Positions 1 through 9,998 of a DNA stretch of 64,000 bases are shown piece by piece. How positions within the stretch are numbered: position 1 is the stretch's first letter; every line of letters begins with the position of its first letter. The notes under the pieces are model-generated. The model was not told the origin of the DNA. It made no database searches and saw only the letters and a program-made list of their open reading frames with translations. The position numbers were made by a program, and so were the translations under genes. The DNA comes from Tabrizicola caldifontis (GTDB lineage Bacteria; Pseudomonadota; Alphaproteobacteria; Rhodobacterales; Rhodobacteraceae): assembly GCF_004762095.1 (NCBI RefSeq), contig NZ_SIJH01000004.1, forward strand, positions 62,001 to 126,000, given 5' to 3'.

Positions 1-468
1 GCCGACGGCGGCATGGCCGACATGGACATCTTCGAATTCGCCGCGATGATCGAGGAAACCCCGATCAAGAGCCGCGTGATCGAATATACCCGCCCCCCGG
101 CCGAGGGCGAACGCTCGCGGCCCCTCGCCGCCGTCTGTCTGACCGATGTCTTTGATGACGGCCTCAGCATGGTCTACAGCTTCTACGACCCCGACCTCTC
201 TGACCTGTCGCTGGGCACCTACGTCATTCTTGACCACGTTGCCATCGCGCGCGAGGCGGGGTTGCCATACGTCTATCTGGGTTACTGGGTGCCGGGCAGC
301 CGCAAGATGGGTTACAAGGCCGGCTTCTCGGCGCTGGAAATCTACAAGGGCGGTGTCTGGCAGCCCGTCGGCAACCCCGAGGACCATACCGCCGACCTGC
401 ATCCACTTTCGGTGGACCCCATCGCAGAACAGGTCGCGCGGATCAGCCTGCCCGATACCCGCACCTGA
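1..468 (+). CDS. bpt: Aspartate/glutamate leucyltransferase (arginyltransferase family), C-terminal part
   Basis: Open reading frame that enters from the left edge, so the start is missing; 155 residues are visible against about 270-280 for the full family. The C-terminal ATE domain is recognisable: a segment reading YSFYDPDL, then [15 protein letters not shown] and [17 protein letters not shown], which matches the G-Y-W-V-x-x-x-x-K-M-x-Y-K pattern of the GNAT-like catalytic half. In proteobacteria the family transfers Leu (and Phe) from charged tRNA to proteins with N-terminal Asp or Glu, marking them for ClpS/ClpAP degradation in the cytoplasm. The assignment to Bpt rather than eukaryotic-type ATE rests on the bacterial family, because the Cys-rich N-terminal half lies outside the window. 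Confidence 0.9.
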   Translation, partial: ADGGMADMDIFEFAAMIEETPIKSRVIEYTRPPAEGERSRPLAAVCLTDVFDDGLSMVYSFYDPDLSDLSLGTYVILDHVAIAREAGLPYVYLGYWVPGSRKMGYKAGFSALEIYKGGVWQPVGNPEDHTADLHPLSVDPIAEQVARISLPDTRT

Positions 469-826
469 TGACGGCGCGCCATGCCGACCTGGCGATGGCC
501 CTGCCCGGCTGCCACGCCATGATCCTGATCCATTCCGAAAGCCGGGCCTCAGGGTGACCAGGGGAACGCACCAATGCACCAGACGCGCGGACTTGGTCCG
601 GCCCGCGCCCACCCCATCTGACCAACCGGGGCTTGCGTGACCCGGTGGCCCGCTTCATCCTGCGGGCATGGGACGGGCGCCATGACGTTTTCGGAATGCG
701 AAGGGTCGGGATTGACCCGTCGCTGCGACCTACTGTAACTGGCCCGACTGGCTTGCCAGACCAGGCCGGACTGAACACAAGGCCTGCCGGATCAACCGGT
801 GGCCATCCAGGGGAGGACTTAGCCGG
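469..826. other. Intergenic region bpt-dctQ, no gene seen
   Basis: This 358-base stretch has no ORF with credible coding character. It holds a sigma-70-like promoter candidate (712-739) and a strong GGGAGG ribosome binding site at 811-816, ten bases before the dctQ ATG. Nothing else is recognised. Confidence 0.6.
712..739 (+). promoter_or_regulatory. Candidate sigma-70 promoter for dctQM
   Basis: TTGACC (712-717) and TGTAAC (734-739) are separated by 16 bases, giving a good -35 and a 4/6 -10 match. The predicted transcript would start near 746, leaving an 80-base leader before dctQ. This is motif matching only. Confidence 0.4.
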
Positions 827-1432
827 ATGCAGGCCTTGCTTGCCATTTCGCGCGGAATCGACCGCGTGAACGCGTTCATAGGAAAGGGTGTCATGTGGCT
901 GATCCTGCTGGCGGTTCTCGTCAGTGCGGGCAATGCGGTCAGCCGCAAGTTCTTCAACCTGTCATCCAACGCCTGGCTGGAATTGCAGTGGTATCTGTTC
1001 GGCGCGGCCTTCATGGGCGCGGCCGCCTACACCCTGCAGCAGAACGAGCACATCCGCATCGACGTCTTCTACGCCACGCGCTCGCGCCGGACGCAGCACT
1101 GGATCGACCTTCTCGGCCACATCTTCTTCCTTCTTCCCTTCGCCGCGCTGATGGCCTGGTATCTCTGGCCCTACACGATGCAGGCCTGGCGGTCGGGGCA
1201 GGTCTCGACCAACGCGGGCGGGCTGATCATCTGGCCGGCGCGCGCGATCCTTCTTGCAGGGTTCGTGATGCTGGCAGCCCAGGCCCTTGCCGAGATCATC
1301 AAGAAGATTGCCGTCATGCGCGGGCTGATCGAGGATCCCCATCCCTTCGTCTCGGCGCAGGATCACGCGCTGCAAGAGGTGGAGGAAATCAAGGCCGACG
1401 TGCAGGCCCATGCCGGCGAGGTGCGCAAATGA
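827..1432 (+). CDS. dctQ: TRAP transporter small permease subunit (DctQ)
   Basis: A 201-residue inner-membrane protein with four hydrophobic segments (roughly residues 20-42, 55-75, 93-118 and 138-160), the usual DctQ topology. Typical features are the N-terminal ISRGIDRVNAFIGK stretch and the conserved LELQWYLFGAAFMGAAAYTL region. DctQ pairs with the large DctM permease to make a sodium-coupled TRAP importer fed by a periplasmic binding protein. The start is fixed by GGGAGG at 811-816. The stop overlaps the dctM start by 4 nt (ATGA), implying translational coupling. The substrate cannot be read from this subunit; the nearby binding protein suggests 2-keto acids. Confidence 0.93.
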   Translation: MQALLAISRGIDRVNAFIGKGVMWLILLAVLVSAGNAVSRKFFNLSSNAWLELQWYLFGAAFMGAAAYTLQQNEHIRIDVFYATRSRRTQHWIDLLGHIFFLLPFAALMAWYLWPYTMQAWRSGQVSTNAGGLIIWPARAILLAGFVMLAAQALAEIIKKIAVMRGLIEDPHPFVSAQDHALQEVEEIKADVQAHAGEVRK

Positions 1433-3267
1433 TCGAGCTCATCGCCCACAACATGGCGCCGATCATCTTCGTCAGCCTGGTCTTCTTCCTGCTGATGGGC
1501 TACCCCGTGGCCTTCTCGCTGGCGGCGAACGGGCTGATCTTCTTCGTGATCGGCGTCTGGCTTGCCCCCTATTCCAACGGCGAGATCACGCTGGACTGGC
1601 CGCTTCTGGGCACAATGCCGCAACGATTGTGGGGCATCATCTCGAACGAGACATTGCTGGCCATCCCCTTCTTCACCTTCATGGGGATCATCCTGGAACG
1701 AAGCGGCATGGCCGAGGATCTGCTGGACACGATCGGCCAACTTTTTGGGCCGATCCGCGGGGGCCTCGCCTTTGCCGTGGTCCTCGTCGGCGCGCTCTTG
1801 GCGGCCACGACCGGGGTCGTCGCGGCAAGCGTGATCGCCATGGGTCTGATCTCGCTGCCGATCATGCTGCGCTATGGCTATGACCGGCGCACGGCAACCG
1901 GGGTGATTGCGGCCTCGGGCACGCTGGCACAGATCATCCCGCCCTCGCTGGTGCTTATCATTCTGGCCGATCAGCTGGGCCGGTCGGTCGGCGACATGTA
2001 TCGCGGCGCGCTTGTGCCGGGGCTGGTGCTGACCGGCATGTATCTGGGCTATGTGGCGATGATCGCGATCTTCCAGCCGCACAAGGTGCCGGCGCTCCCG
2101 CCCGAGGCGCGGACGCTGGGCGGCGGCGTGACCTCGCTTCTGGTCGCGCTTGTCGCAGGCGCGGCCATCGGCTACGGGGCGCACTACCTTTACTATGATG
2201 CCTGGGGTGCCAATGCCGACGTGGCCGGCGCGGCAGTCGGGACAGTGGCGGTCTACATATATGCGCTGATCGACCGCTATCTGGGCCTTGACCTGCTGTC
2301 GCGGCTTGCACAGCAGGTGATCATGGTGCTGATCCCGCCGCTTGCGCTGATCTTCCTGGTGCTTGGCACGATCTTCATCGGCCTGGCCACCCCGACCGAG
2401 GGCGGCGCCATGGGCGCGGTCGGCGCGATGATCCTGGCCTTCGCCAAGCGGCGCTTCAACTTTCCCATGGTGCAATCGGCGCTGGCCGCCACGACGCGGC
2501 TTTCGGCCTTCGTCCTGTTCGTGCTGATCGGCGCGCGGGTATTCTCGCTGACTTTCTACGGCGTCAACGGGCATATCTGGGTGGAAGAACTGCTGACTGC
2601 CGTGCCGGGGGGGCAGTACGGCTTCCTCGTGGTGGTGAACCTCATCATCTTCGTGCTGGGCTTCTTCCTCGACTTCTTCGAGATCGCCTTCATCCTGATC
2701 CCGCTGTTGATCGCCCCGGCGCAGACGCTGGGGATCGACCTGATCTGGCTGGGCGTCATCATCGGGGTAAACCTGCAGACCAGCTTCCTGACTCCACCCT
2801 TCGGCTTTGCGCTGTTCTACCTGCGGTCCGTCGCAGCCCGGGTGCCCTACATCGACAAGATCACCGGCAGGAAGATGGATGGGATCAGGACGGGAGAGAT
2901 CTACCGGGGCGCCATCCCCTTCATTGTCATCCAGCTGCTGATGATCCTGGCCGTGGTGGCCTTCCCGCAGATGGTGATGCACTACAAGGGGCCGGTGGTG
3001 GACCCATCGACCGTGCAGATCACCGTGCCGGGCTTCCAGCCTATGGCGCCTGGCGGCACCAGCGCCCCGCCTGCCCCGGGCGGCCTGCCGGGACTGCCAG
3101 GGGCGCCCTCGATCGGAGCACCCAATCTCGGGGCCCCGAACCTGGGCACCCCGAACTTCGGCACGCCCACCCCCGAGCCCGCACCCGACGCCGCGCCGCC
3201 AGCCCCCGGCGCCTTGCCAGGCCTGCCGGGCGCACCGCAGCTAGGCCCACCCGTGGTCACCCCCTGA
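1429..3267 (+). CDS. dctM: TRAP transporter large permease subunit (DctM) with Pro/Gly-rich tail
   Basis: A 612-residue integral membrane protein and the transport channel of the TRAP system. Many hydrophobic helices run from residue 5 to about 530. Family landmarks include the FFTFMGIILERSGMAEDLL region, the GTLAQIIPPSLVLIILAD segment and the GVNLQTSFLTPPFGFALFYLR stretch near the end. The ATG at 1429 overlaps the dctQ stop by 4 nt; a longer reading in the same frame from 895 is an artefact over dctQ. The protein is longer than a simple DctM because of a central hydrophobic insertion and a low-complexity C-terminal tail (about residues 534-612) rich in Gly, Pro and Ala with repeated GAPNLG and LPGLPGAP units. 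The function of the tail is unknown. Confidence 0.93.
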   Translation: MIELIAHNMAPIIFVSLVFFLLMGYPVAFSLAANGLIFFVIGVWLAPYSNGEITLDWPLLGTMPQRLWGIISNETLLAIPFFTFMGIILERSGMAEDLLDTIGQLFGPIRGGLAFAVVLVGALLAATTGVVAASVIAMGLISLPIMLRYGYDRRTATGVIAASGTLAQIIPPSLVLIILADQLGRSVGDMYRGALVPGLVLTGMYLGYVAMIAIFQPHKVPALPPEARTLGGGVTSLLVALVAGAAIGYGAHYLYYDAWGANADVAGAAVGTVAVYIYALIDRYLGLDLLSRLAQQVIMVLIPPLALIFLVLGTIFIGLATPTEGGAMGAVGAMILAFAKRRFNFPMVQSALAATTRLSAFVLFVLIGARVFSLTFYGVNGHIWVEELLTAVPGGQYGFLVVVNLIIFVLGFFLDFFEIAFILIPLLIAPAQTLGIDLIWLGVIIGVNLQTSFLTPPFGFALFYLRSVAARVPYIDKITGRKMDGIRTGEIYRGAIPFIVIQLLMILAVVAFPQMVMHYKGPVVDPSTVQITVPGFQPMAPGGTSAPPAPGGLPGLPGAPSIGAPNLGAPNLGTPNFGTPTPEPAPDAAPPAPGALPGLPGAPQLGPPVVTP

Positions 3268-3290
3268 GGGCCGCAAGGCGGAACAGAAAA

Positions 3291-3315
3291 GCCCCGGAGA
3301 GACACTCCCCGGGGC
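3291..3315. terminator. Bidirectional terminator between dctM and takP-like gene
   Basis: GCCCCGG (3291-3297) pairs with CCGGGGC (3309-3315). The left arm is preceded by AAAA (3287-3290), which is a U-run for the minus-strand transcript, and CCCTTT follows a few bases beyond the right arm. It sits in the 73-base gap between two convergent genes. Confidence 0.6.
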
Positions 3316-3340
3316 TATCCCTTTGTCGATCGGCAGGGGA

Positions 3341-5065
<1,725 letters not shown>

Positions 5066-5974
5066 TTGACCTATCTTCTGTTCTCGCTCGGCCTTGTCAT
5101 GCTGTTTGTCGGAGGCGAGGGCCTAGTGCGGGGCGCCTCATCGGTTGCGCGGCATTTCAACTTTTCTCCGATGCTGATCGGCCTGACCATCGTCGGCTTC
5201 GGCACATCGGCACCCGAACTTCTGGTGTCGGTCCAGGCGGCCCTGGCAGGCCAGCCCGGCATTGCCATCGGCAACGTCGTGGGTTCCAACATCGCCAACA
5301 TCCTGCTGATCCTGGGCGTCTCGGCCGCCATCGCGCCGCTCTTCATCCCCGCTCGCCGGCTTTGGCGCGATCTGGCCTTCATGCTGGCGGCGACGGCGAT
5401 CTTCTGGGCCATGCTCTCCGGATCCGAGATCACCCGACTTTACGGGGCAATCCTCGTGCTGGGCCTCTTGGCCTTCCTGGCGGTGGCCTTCCTATACGGC
5501 AAGATCGACGCCGATGAAGATGCGCCGGTCGAAAACCAGCTTCTGGCGTGGGGTTTCACGCTGGGCGGGCTTGTCGTGCTGGTGATCGGGGCGCGGCTAC
5601 TGGTAGATAATGCTGTCATCATCGCCAAGACTTTCGGCGTCCCGGAGGCCGTGATCGGCCTGACGATCGTCGCTGTCGGGACTTCGCTGCCCGAACTTGC
5701 GACCAGCGTGATTGCCGCCCTGCGCCGCCAGACAGAGATTGCGGTCGGCAACGTGATCGGGTCGAACATCTTCAACATCTTCTCGATCATCGGCATCACC
5801 GCCCTGATCACCCCCATTCCCGTCGATCCGCGCTTTGCGGTGATCGACATGCCCGTGGCGACCGCCGTCGCCGTCGGTCTGGCGGTGGCCGCCATCCTGC
5901 TGAACGGCTTGCCGCGGATCGCCGGGGTGATCCTGCTGGCACTGTATGGCGGCTATCTCTGGGCCATGGCCTGA
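5066..5974 (+). CDS. Na+/Ca2+ (K+-dependent-type) exchanger, YrbG/CaxA family
   Basis: A 302-residue membrane antiporter with the internal duplication of the CaCA superfamily. The first alpha repeat reads GFGTSAPELLVS followed by GNVVGSNIANILLILG (about residues 45-84). The second reads VAVGTSLPELATS followed by GNVIGSNIFNIFSIIG (about residues 206-243). The acidic Glu and the Asn in these repeats are the cation ligands in the family. About ten hydrophobic helices are visible, with an acidic cytoplasmic loop near residue 150 (KIDADEDAPVEN). The start is TTG at 5066, five bases after GGGGAG; no ATG fits. It probably extrudes Ca2+ at the inner membrane; the ion specificity is inferred from the family. 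Confidence 0.9.
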   Translation: MTYLLFSLGLVMLFVGGEGLVRGASSVARHFNFSPMLIGLTIVGFGTSAPELLVSVQAALAGQPGIAIGNVVGSNIANILLILGVSAAIAPLFIPARRLWRDLAFMLAATAIFWAMLSGSEITRLYGAILVLGLLAFLAVAFLYGKIDADEDAPVENQLLAWGFTLGGLVVLVIGARLLVDNAVIIAKTFGVPEAVIGLTIVAVGTSLPELATSVIAALRRQTEIAVGNVIGSNIFNIFSIIGITALITPIPVDPRFAVIDMPVATAVAVGLAVAAILLNGLPRIAGVILLALYGGYLWAMA

Positions 5975-6103
5975 CCCCGCCCTGCGGCCGCCCGATGGGC
6001 CTGCGGGGCGGCGCCTTGGAGAAAGTTGCGCCCCGACCAGTCAGATCGTAACTTTCGTTCAAGAATGCCCTGCCAATGCGACATTTTCGTATTGCAAATC
6101 CCG

Positions 6104-6132
6104 TTGACGCCCGGCATACCGCGCCCTACTGT
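6104..6132 (+). promoter_or_regulatory. Candidate promoter for the ilv leader
   Basis: TTGACG (6104-6109) and TACTGT (6127-6132) are separated by exactly 17 bases. The predicted start near 6139 lies 22 bases before the leader-peptide ATG, with GAAGGGG (6146-6152) as its ribosome site. Confidence 0.5.
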
Positions 6133-6160
6133 TCCGACCGAACGTGAAGGGGATGGGCCG

Positions 6161-6208
6161 ATGGCCAGACTTCTTGTCATCGTAGGAAGGACGCGCATGG
6201 GCCGGTGA
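6161..6208 (+). CDS. Acetolactate synthase operon leader peptide
   Basis: A 15-codon ORF encoding MARLLVIVGRTRMGR and ending in TGA. Residues 4-8 are Leu-Leu-Val-Ile-Val, the three branched-chain amino acids, with both Leu given as CTT. GAAGGGG (6146-6152) is a good ribosome site. It is followed by a hairpin and a T-run before ilvB. This is the classical design of a ribosome-mediated attenuator: when charged branched-chain tRNAs are scarce, the ribosome stalls on these codons and read-through into ilvB is favoured. The function is inferred from architecture and position. Confidence 0.75.
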   Translation: MARLLVIVGRTRMGR

Positions 6209-6263
6209 CGGTTGACCATAACGGTTCCCATGCGCCCCCGAAGGAAACTTCCGGGGGCTTTTT
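6193..6263 (+). promoter_or_regulatory. ilv attenuator: alternative hairpins and intrinsic terminator
   Basis: A perfect 9-bp inverted repeat, GCGCATGGG (6193-6201) with CCCATGCGC (6227-6235), overlaps the end of the leader ORF. The terminator stem GCCCCCG (6234-6240) with CGGGGGC (6252-6258) is followed by TTTTT (6259-6263). The two stems share bases 6234-6235 and are directly adjacent, so they should compete, consistent with a switch between termination and read-through. Confidence 0.7.
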
Positions 6264-6286
6264 GTTGCGGTAAGGAGACGCGAAAG

Positions 6287-8032
6287 ATGTCGAAGCAGAT
6301 GACCGGTGCGAAGATGGTGGTCCAGGCGCTGAAGGATCAGGGCGTCGAGGTCGTCTTCGGCTACCCGGGCGGCGCGGTGCTTCCGATCTATGACGAGCTG
6401 TTCCTGCAAAACGACATCCGCCACATCCTGGTGCGCCACGAACAGGGCGCGGTGCACATGGCGGAAGGCTATGCGCGGTCCACCGGCAAGCCGGGGGTGG
6501 CGCTGGTGACCTCGGGGCCCGGGGCCACGAACGCTGTCACGGGCCTGACCGACGCGCTGATGGATTCGATCCCGATCGTTGTCCTGACCGGACAGGTGCC
6601 GACTTTCATGATCGGCACCGACGGCTTCCAGGAGGCAGACACGGTGGGCATCACCCGCCCCTGCACCAAGATGAACTGGCTGGTGAAGGACACCGCGAAA
6701 CTCTCGGAAACCATCCATCAAGCCTTTCACGTCGCCACCCACGGCCGCCCCGGCCCGGTTCTGATCGACATCCCCAAGGATGTGCAGTTCGCCACCGCGG
6801 AATACACGCCCGCCGAGAAGGCGAAAGTCAGCCACTACCAGCCTCGGACCGAGGGCGATCCGGCCCAGATCGCCCGGCTGGTAGAGCTGATGGAGCAGGC
6901 TGAACGCCCGATCCTCTATACCGGCGGCGGGGTCATCAACTCTGGCCCCCGTGCCAGCCAGCTTCTGCGCGAACTGGCGACGGAAACCGGTTTTCCGGTG
7001 ACCTCTACCCTGATGGGCCTTGGCGCCTACCCCGCCAGTGGAAAGAACTGGATCGGCATGCTGGGTATGCATGGCCTTTATGAGGCCAACCTTGCCATGC
7101 ACGGCTGCGACCTGATGATCAACATCGGCGCACGGTTCGACGACCGCATCACCGGCCGCGTCAAGGACTTCTCTCCTCGCTCGAAGAAGGCGCATATCGA
7201 CATCGATCCCTCCTCGATCAACAAGGTCATCCATGTCGATGTGCCGATCGTCGGCGACGTGACGAAGGTGCTGGAGGAACTGCTGCGCCAGTGGCGCGCC
7301 CGCGGCTCGCGCACCGACCAGCGCGGGCTGGCCAAGTGGTGGAAGCAGATCGACGAGTGGCGCGCGGTCAAGTGCCTGAGCTACAAGCCCTCTAGCACCA
7401 CGATCAAGCCTCAGTATGCGCTGGAACGGCTGGAGGCCCTGACCAAGGGGATGGACCGCTACATCTGCACCGAGGTCGGCCAGCACCAGATGTGGGCCGC
7501 CCAGTTCCTGGGCTTCGAGGAGCCGAACCGCTGGATGACGTCCGGCGGCCTAGGCACCATGGGCTACGGCCTGCCGGCAAGCATCGGCGTGCAGATCGCA
7601 CATCCCGACGCGCTGGTCATCAACGTCGCGGGCGAGGCATCCTGGCTGATGAACATGCAGGAAATGGGCACCGCCATGCAGTTCCGCGCGCCGGTGAAAC
7701 AGTTCATCCTGAACAACGAACGACTTGGCATGGTGCGCCAGTGGCAGGAGCTGCTGCATGGCGAACGCTATTCCTCGTCCTGGAGCGAAAGCCTGCCCGA
7801 TTTCGTGAAACTGGCCGAGGCCTTCGGTTGCAAGGGCATCAAGTGCGACGACCCGAAGGATCTGGATGACGCGATCATGGAAATGATCCGCCACGACGGC
7901 CCGGTGATCTTCGACTGCCTGGTGGAAAAGCACGAGAACTGCTTCCCGATGATCCCCAGCGGGAAGCCGCACAACGAGATGCTGCTGTCGGCCGATGCCG
8001 AGGCCTTCCGGTCGGGCGCAGTGCTGGTCTGA
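6287..8032 (+). CDS. ilvB: Acetolactate synthase large subunit
   Basis: A 581-residue ThDP enzyme that condenses two pyruvates to 2-acetolactate, or pyruvate with 2-oxobutyrate, in the first common step of Val, Leu and Ile synthesis. The start at 6287 follows AAGGAGA (6272-6278); a longer frame from 6212 overlaps the attenuator and is rejected. Visible are VVFGYPGGAVLPIYDEL, the catalytic Glu in RHEQGAVHMAEGYAR, VALVTSGPGATNAVTGL, and the quinone-fold hallmark GARFDDRITG. The ThDP/Mg motif reads GEASWLMNMQEM with NNERLGM, with GEA where GDG is usual; I recall the same variant from other alphaproteobacterial IlvB proteins. The regulatory subunit gene follows after one unrelated gene. Confidence 0.96.
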   Translation: MSKQMTGAKMVVQALKDQGVEVVFGYPGGAVLPIYDELFLQNDIRHILVRHEQGAVHMAEGYARSTGKPGVALVTSGPGATNAVTGLTDALMDSIPIVVLTGQVPTFMIGTDGFQEADTVGITRPCTKMNWLVKDTAKLSETIHQAFHVATHGRPGPVLIDIPKDVQFATAEYTPAEKAKVSHYQPRTEGDPAQIARLVELMEQAERPILYTGGGVINSGPRASQLLRELATETGFPVTSTLMGLGAYPASGKNWIGMLGMHGLYEANLAMHGCDLMINIGARFDDRITGRVKDFSPRSKKAHIDIDPSSINKVIHVDVPIVGDVTKVLEELLRQWRARGSRTDQRGLAKWWKQIDEWRAVKCLSYKPSSTTIKPQYALERLEALTKGMDRYICTEVGQHQMWAAQFLGFEEPNRWMTSGGLGTMGYGLPASIGVQIAHPDALVINVAGEASWLMNMQEMGTAMQFRAPVKQFILNNERLGMVRQWQELLHGERYSSSWSESLPDFVKLAEAFGCKGIKCDDPKDLDDAIMEMIRHDGPVIFDCLVEKHENCFPMIPSGKPHNEMLLSADAEAFRSGAVLV

Positions 8033-8035
8033 CCC

Positions 8036-9271
8036 ATGCAGGATGCCGCCTCGCGTCAGGCTGCGGACGCCCGGCTGGCGGTTTTCGCCGGCCGGGGCGG
8101 GTTCTGGTTCGCCGCGGTGTCGGTGCTGCTGACCATGACCTTCGTCCTGGCCGTTCTGACCTCGGCGCTGACAACGACGGGCACACCGGAACAGCCGGCG
8201 CTGGCGATCGACTTCAAGGTGTTCTGGGCGGCCGCGCAGCTTGCACTTTCGGGCGACGGGCTGGCCGCATTCGATCAGGATCAGCTGAATGCCCTGCATG
8301 CCACCAAGACCGATGCACGGATGCCCTGGCTATATCCACCGGGCTATCTGCTGCTGATCGCCCCGCTCGGCGCCTTCAGCTTTGCCCATGCTCTCATCCT
8401 TTCGACGGCGCTTTCGCTCATCTGCATGGCGCTGGCGTTTCGGCCATTCGTGGCAGGAGTCACGCCGCTCTGGATGGCGCTGACCTTTGCGCCAGCCTTT
8501 CTGCCCGCGCTGATGATCGGCCAGAACAGCCTTTTCTGGATGGCCGGCCTGCTTGCGGCCCTTGCGGCGCTGCGTGCACAGCGGTGGGTTCTGGCCGGCA
8601 TCTGCATCGGCTGCCTCACGCTGAAGCCGCAACTGGGGCTGATGATCCCGTTTGCTCTGCTTGGGGCGGGCGCCTGGCGCAGCATCGTTGCGGCCGCCGT
8701 GACTGCAGCCCTGGTCGCGGGCCTGCCGACCCTGGTGTATGGCACGGGCTACTGGCCGCTGTTGGCACAGGCCATTGCCGAACAGGGCGCGGTGATGCTG
8801 CAAAGCATCGCCGGCGTCGAGCTGATGGTTGGTCCGCTGTCGTTGCTGACCATGTCGGGGGTCGAACCCCGGCTTGCGCTGCGCCTGCAATGGGCCATCA
8901 CGGCGGCCTGCGCGGTCTGCGTCCTTCTGCTGTGGCGGTCCCGGAACATCAGCTTCGATGCCAAGGTGGCCGGCCTTCTGACGGCAATGCTGCTGTCGTC
9001 GGTTTACATGTGGTATTACGAAGCGGCGCTGATGGCGGGCATCGCCCTTTTCCTGATGCGCGCCGGACTTCTGAAGGCTGCGCCGCTGCCGCTTGCGGTC
9101 TTTGTTGCGCTGTGGCTTGGCGGTGGACTGCTGGCGATGAATGTCTTCCTGAAACTGGTTGATCAATCGCTTCTGGGAGCTGTCGTTCTGACCCCGCTTC
9201 TTGGCGTCTGTCTGATCCTGTGTCTTGCGCACCTCGCCTCGGCGAGGCGCGCGCCCGCTCGTCCGGTCTGA
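8036..9271 (+). CDS. Multi-pass membrane glycosyltransferase, GT87/DUF2029 family
   Basis: A 411-residue protein with ten or more hydrophobic helices. It carries the hallmarks of the GT87 polyprenyl-phosphate-dependent mannosyltransferase-like family: an early acidic periplasmic motif (AIDFKVFWAAAQLALSG, about residues 57-73), then MPWLYPPGYLLLIAPLG, GQNSLFWMAGLLAALAAL and TLKPQLGLMIPFALL, where the LKPQ motif is typical. Such enzymes transfer a sugar from a lipid carrier on the periplasmic face. The ATG lies three bases after the ilvB stop, so it is almost surely co-transcribed with ilvB, and ilvN follows 83 bases later. Its role within an ilv operon is unexplained. The acceptor and the sugar are unknown. 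Confidence 0.75.
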   Translation: MQDAASRQAADARLAVFAGRGGFWFAAVSVLLTMTFVLAVLTSALTTTGTPEQPALAIDFKVFWAAAQLALSGDGLAAFDQDQLNALHATKTDARMPWLYPPGYLLLIAPLGAFSFAHALILSTALSLICMALAFRPFVAGVTPLWMALTFAPAFLPALMIGQNSLFWMAGLLAALAALRAQRWVLAGICIGCLTLKPQLGLMIPFALLGAGAWRSIVAAAVTAALVAGLPTLVYGTGYWPLLAQAIAEQGAVMLQSIAGVELMVGPLSLLTMSGVEPRLALRLQWAITAACAVCVLLLWRSRNISFDAKVAGLLTAMLLSSVYMWYYEAALMAGIALFLMRAGLLKAAPLPLAVFVALWLGGGLLAMNVFLKLVDQSLLGAVVLTPLLGVCLILCLAHLASARRAPARPV

Positions 9272-9354
9272 ACCTTGCAGGGGGTCGGGCCCGAAAATGG
9301 AACCTACGGCTGTTACCGACGACCCGGGACAGCGCAACAGAACAGAAGGCAATC

Positions 9355-9915
9355 ATGTCCGCACTGAACATCAAGAAGGGCTCGTCCAGCCACTCGGCCT
9401 ATGACCTCCGCTCGGCCTTGAGCGAGGTCGAGGAAAGCCACACCCTTGCAGTGATCGTGGAAAACGAACCGGGCGTCCTGGCGCGCGTCATCGGCCTGTT
9501 TTCGGGCCGTGGCTACAACATCGACAGCCTGACGGTGGCAGAGGTGGATCACACCGGGCACCGGTCGCGGATCACCATCGTGACGCGCGGAACCCCGGCT
9601 GTCATCGACCAGATCGAGGCGCAGCTGTCCCGCATGGTGCCGGTGCATGCCGTGCATGACCTGACCGTGGAAGGCCCAAGCGTCCAGCGCGAACTTGCCC
9701 TGGTCAAGGTCAGGGGCAAGGGCGAACACCGGATCGAAGCCCTGCGCCTGGCCGAGATCTTCAGGGCGAACGTGGTCGATTCGACTTTGGAAAGCTTCGT
9801 TTTCGAGATGACCGGCACGCCCGAGAAGATCGACGCCTTCGTCGAACTGATGCGCCCGCTGGGCCTGGTGGAAATCGCCCGCACCGGCGTGGCCGCGCTG
9901 GCCCGCGGGGTCTGA
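9355..9915 (+). CDS. ilvN: Acetolactate synthase regulatory (small) subunit
   Basis: A 186-residue regulatory partner of IlvB. The N-terminal ACT domain (about residues 26-100) reads HTLAVIVENEPGVLARVIGLFSGRGYNIDSLTVAEVDH, the site where valine feedback acts in the family. The second half (VQRELALVKVRGKGEHRIEALRLAEIFRANVVD onward) is the C-terminal regulatory domain. The ATG at 9355 follows AGAAGG; a longer frame from 9220 runs into the preceding gene and is not used. The N-terminal extension (ALNIKKGSSSHSAYDLRSALSEVEES) is longer than in E. coli IlvH, as is common in alphaproteobacteria. Confidence 0.95.
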   Translation: MSALNIKKGSSSHSAYDLRSALSEVEESHTLAVIVENEPGVLARVIGLFSGRGYNIDSLTVAEVDHTGHRSRITIVTRGTPAVIDQIEAQLSRMVPVHAVHDLTVEGPSVQRELALVKVRGKGEHRIEALRLAEIFRANVVDSTLESFVFEMTGTPEKIDAFVELMRPLGLVEIARTGVAALARGV

Positions 9916-9941
9916 CCGGGGCGATCATCGCTCCGTCCCGT

Positions 9942-9973
9942 CGCTCTTCGCTGCCGCCCCCCGGCGAAGAGCG
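9942..9973. terminator. Stem-loop between convergent ilvN and enoyl-CoA hydratase genes
   Basis: CGCTCTTCGC (9942-9951) pairs perfectly with GCGAAGAGCG (9964-9973) around a 12-base loop. It lies in the 83-base gap between convergent genes. There is no T-run on either side, so it may act with Rho or protect 3' ends rather than terminate by itself. Confidence 0.4.
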
Positions 9974-9998
9974 GCCGAAAGGAAGCGATGAGTGGCGC

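Noticed and set aside
1363-2982. 539-codon ORF on - opposite dctM
   Set aside because: Shadow frame with His/Gln/Asp-rich composition and no ribosome site.
6287-8032. Defective acetolactate synthase because the GDG cofactor motif reads GEA
   Set aside because: I recall the same GEA form from other alphaproteobacterial IlvB proteins and all other motifs are intact.
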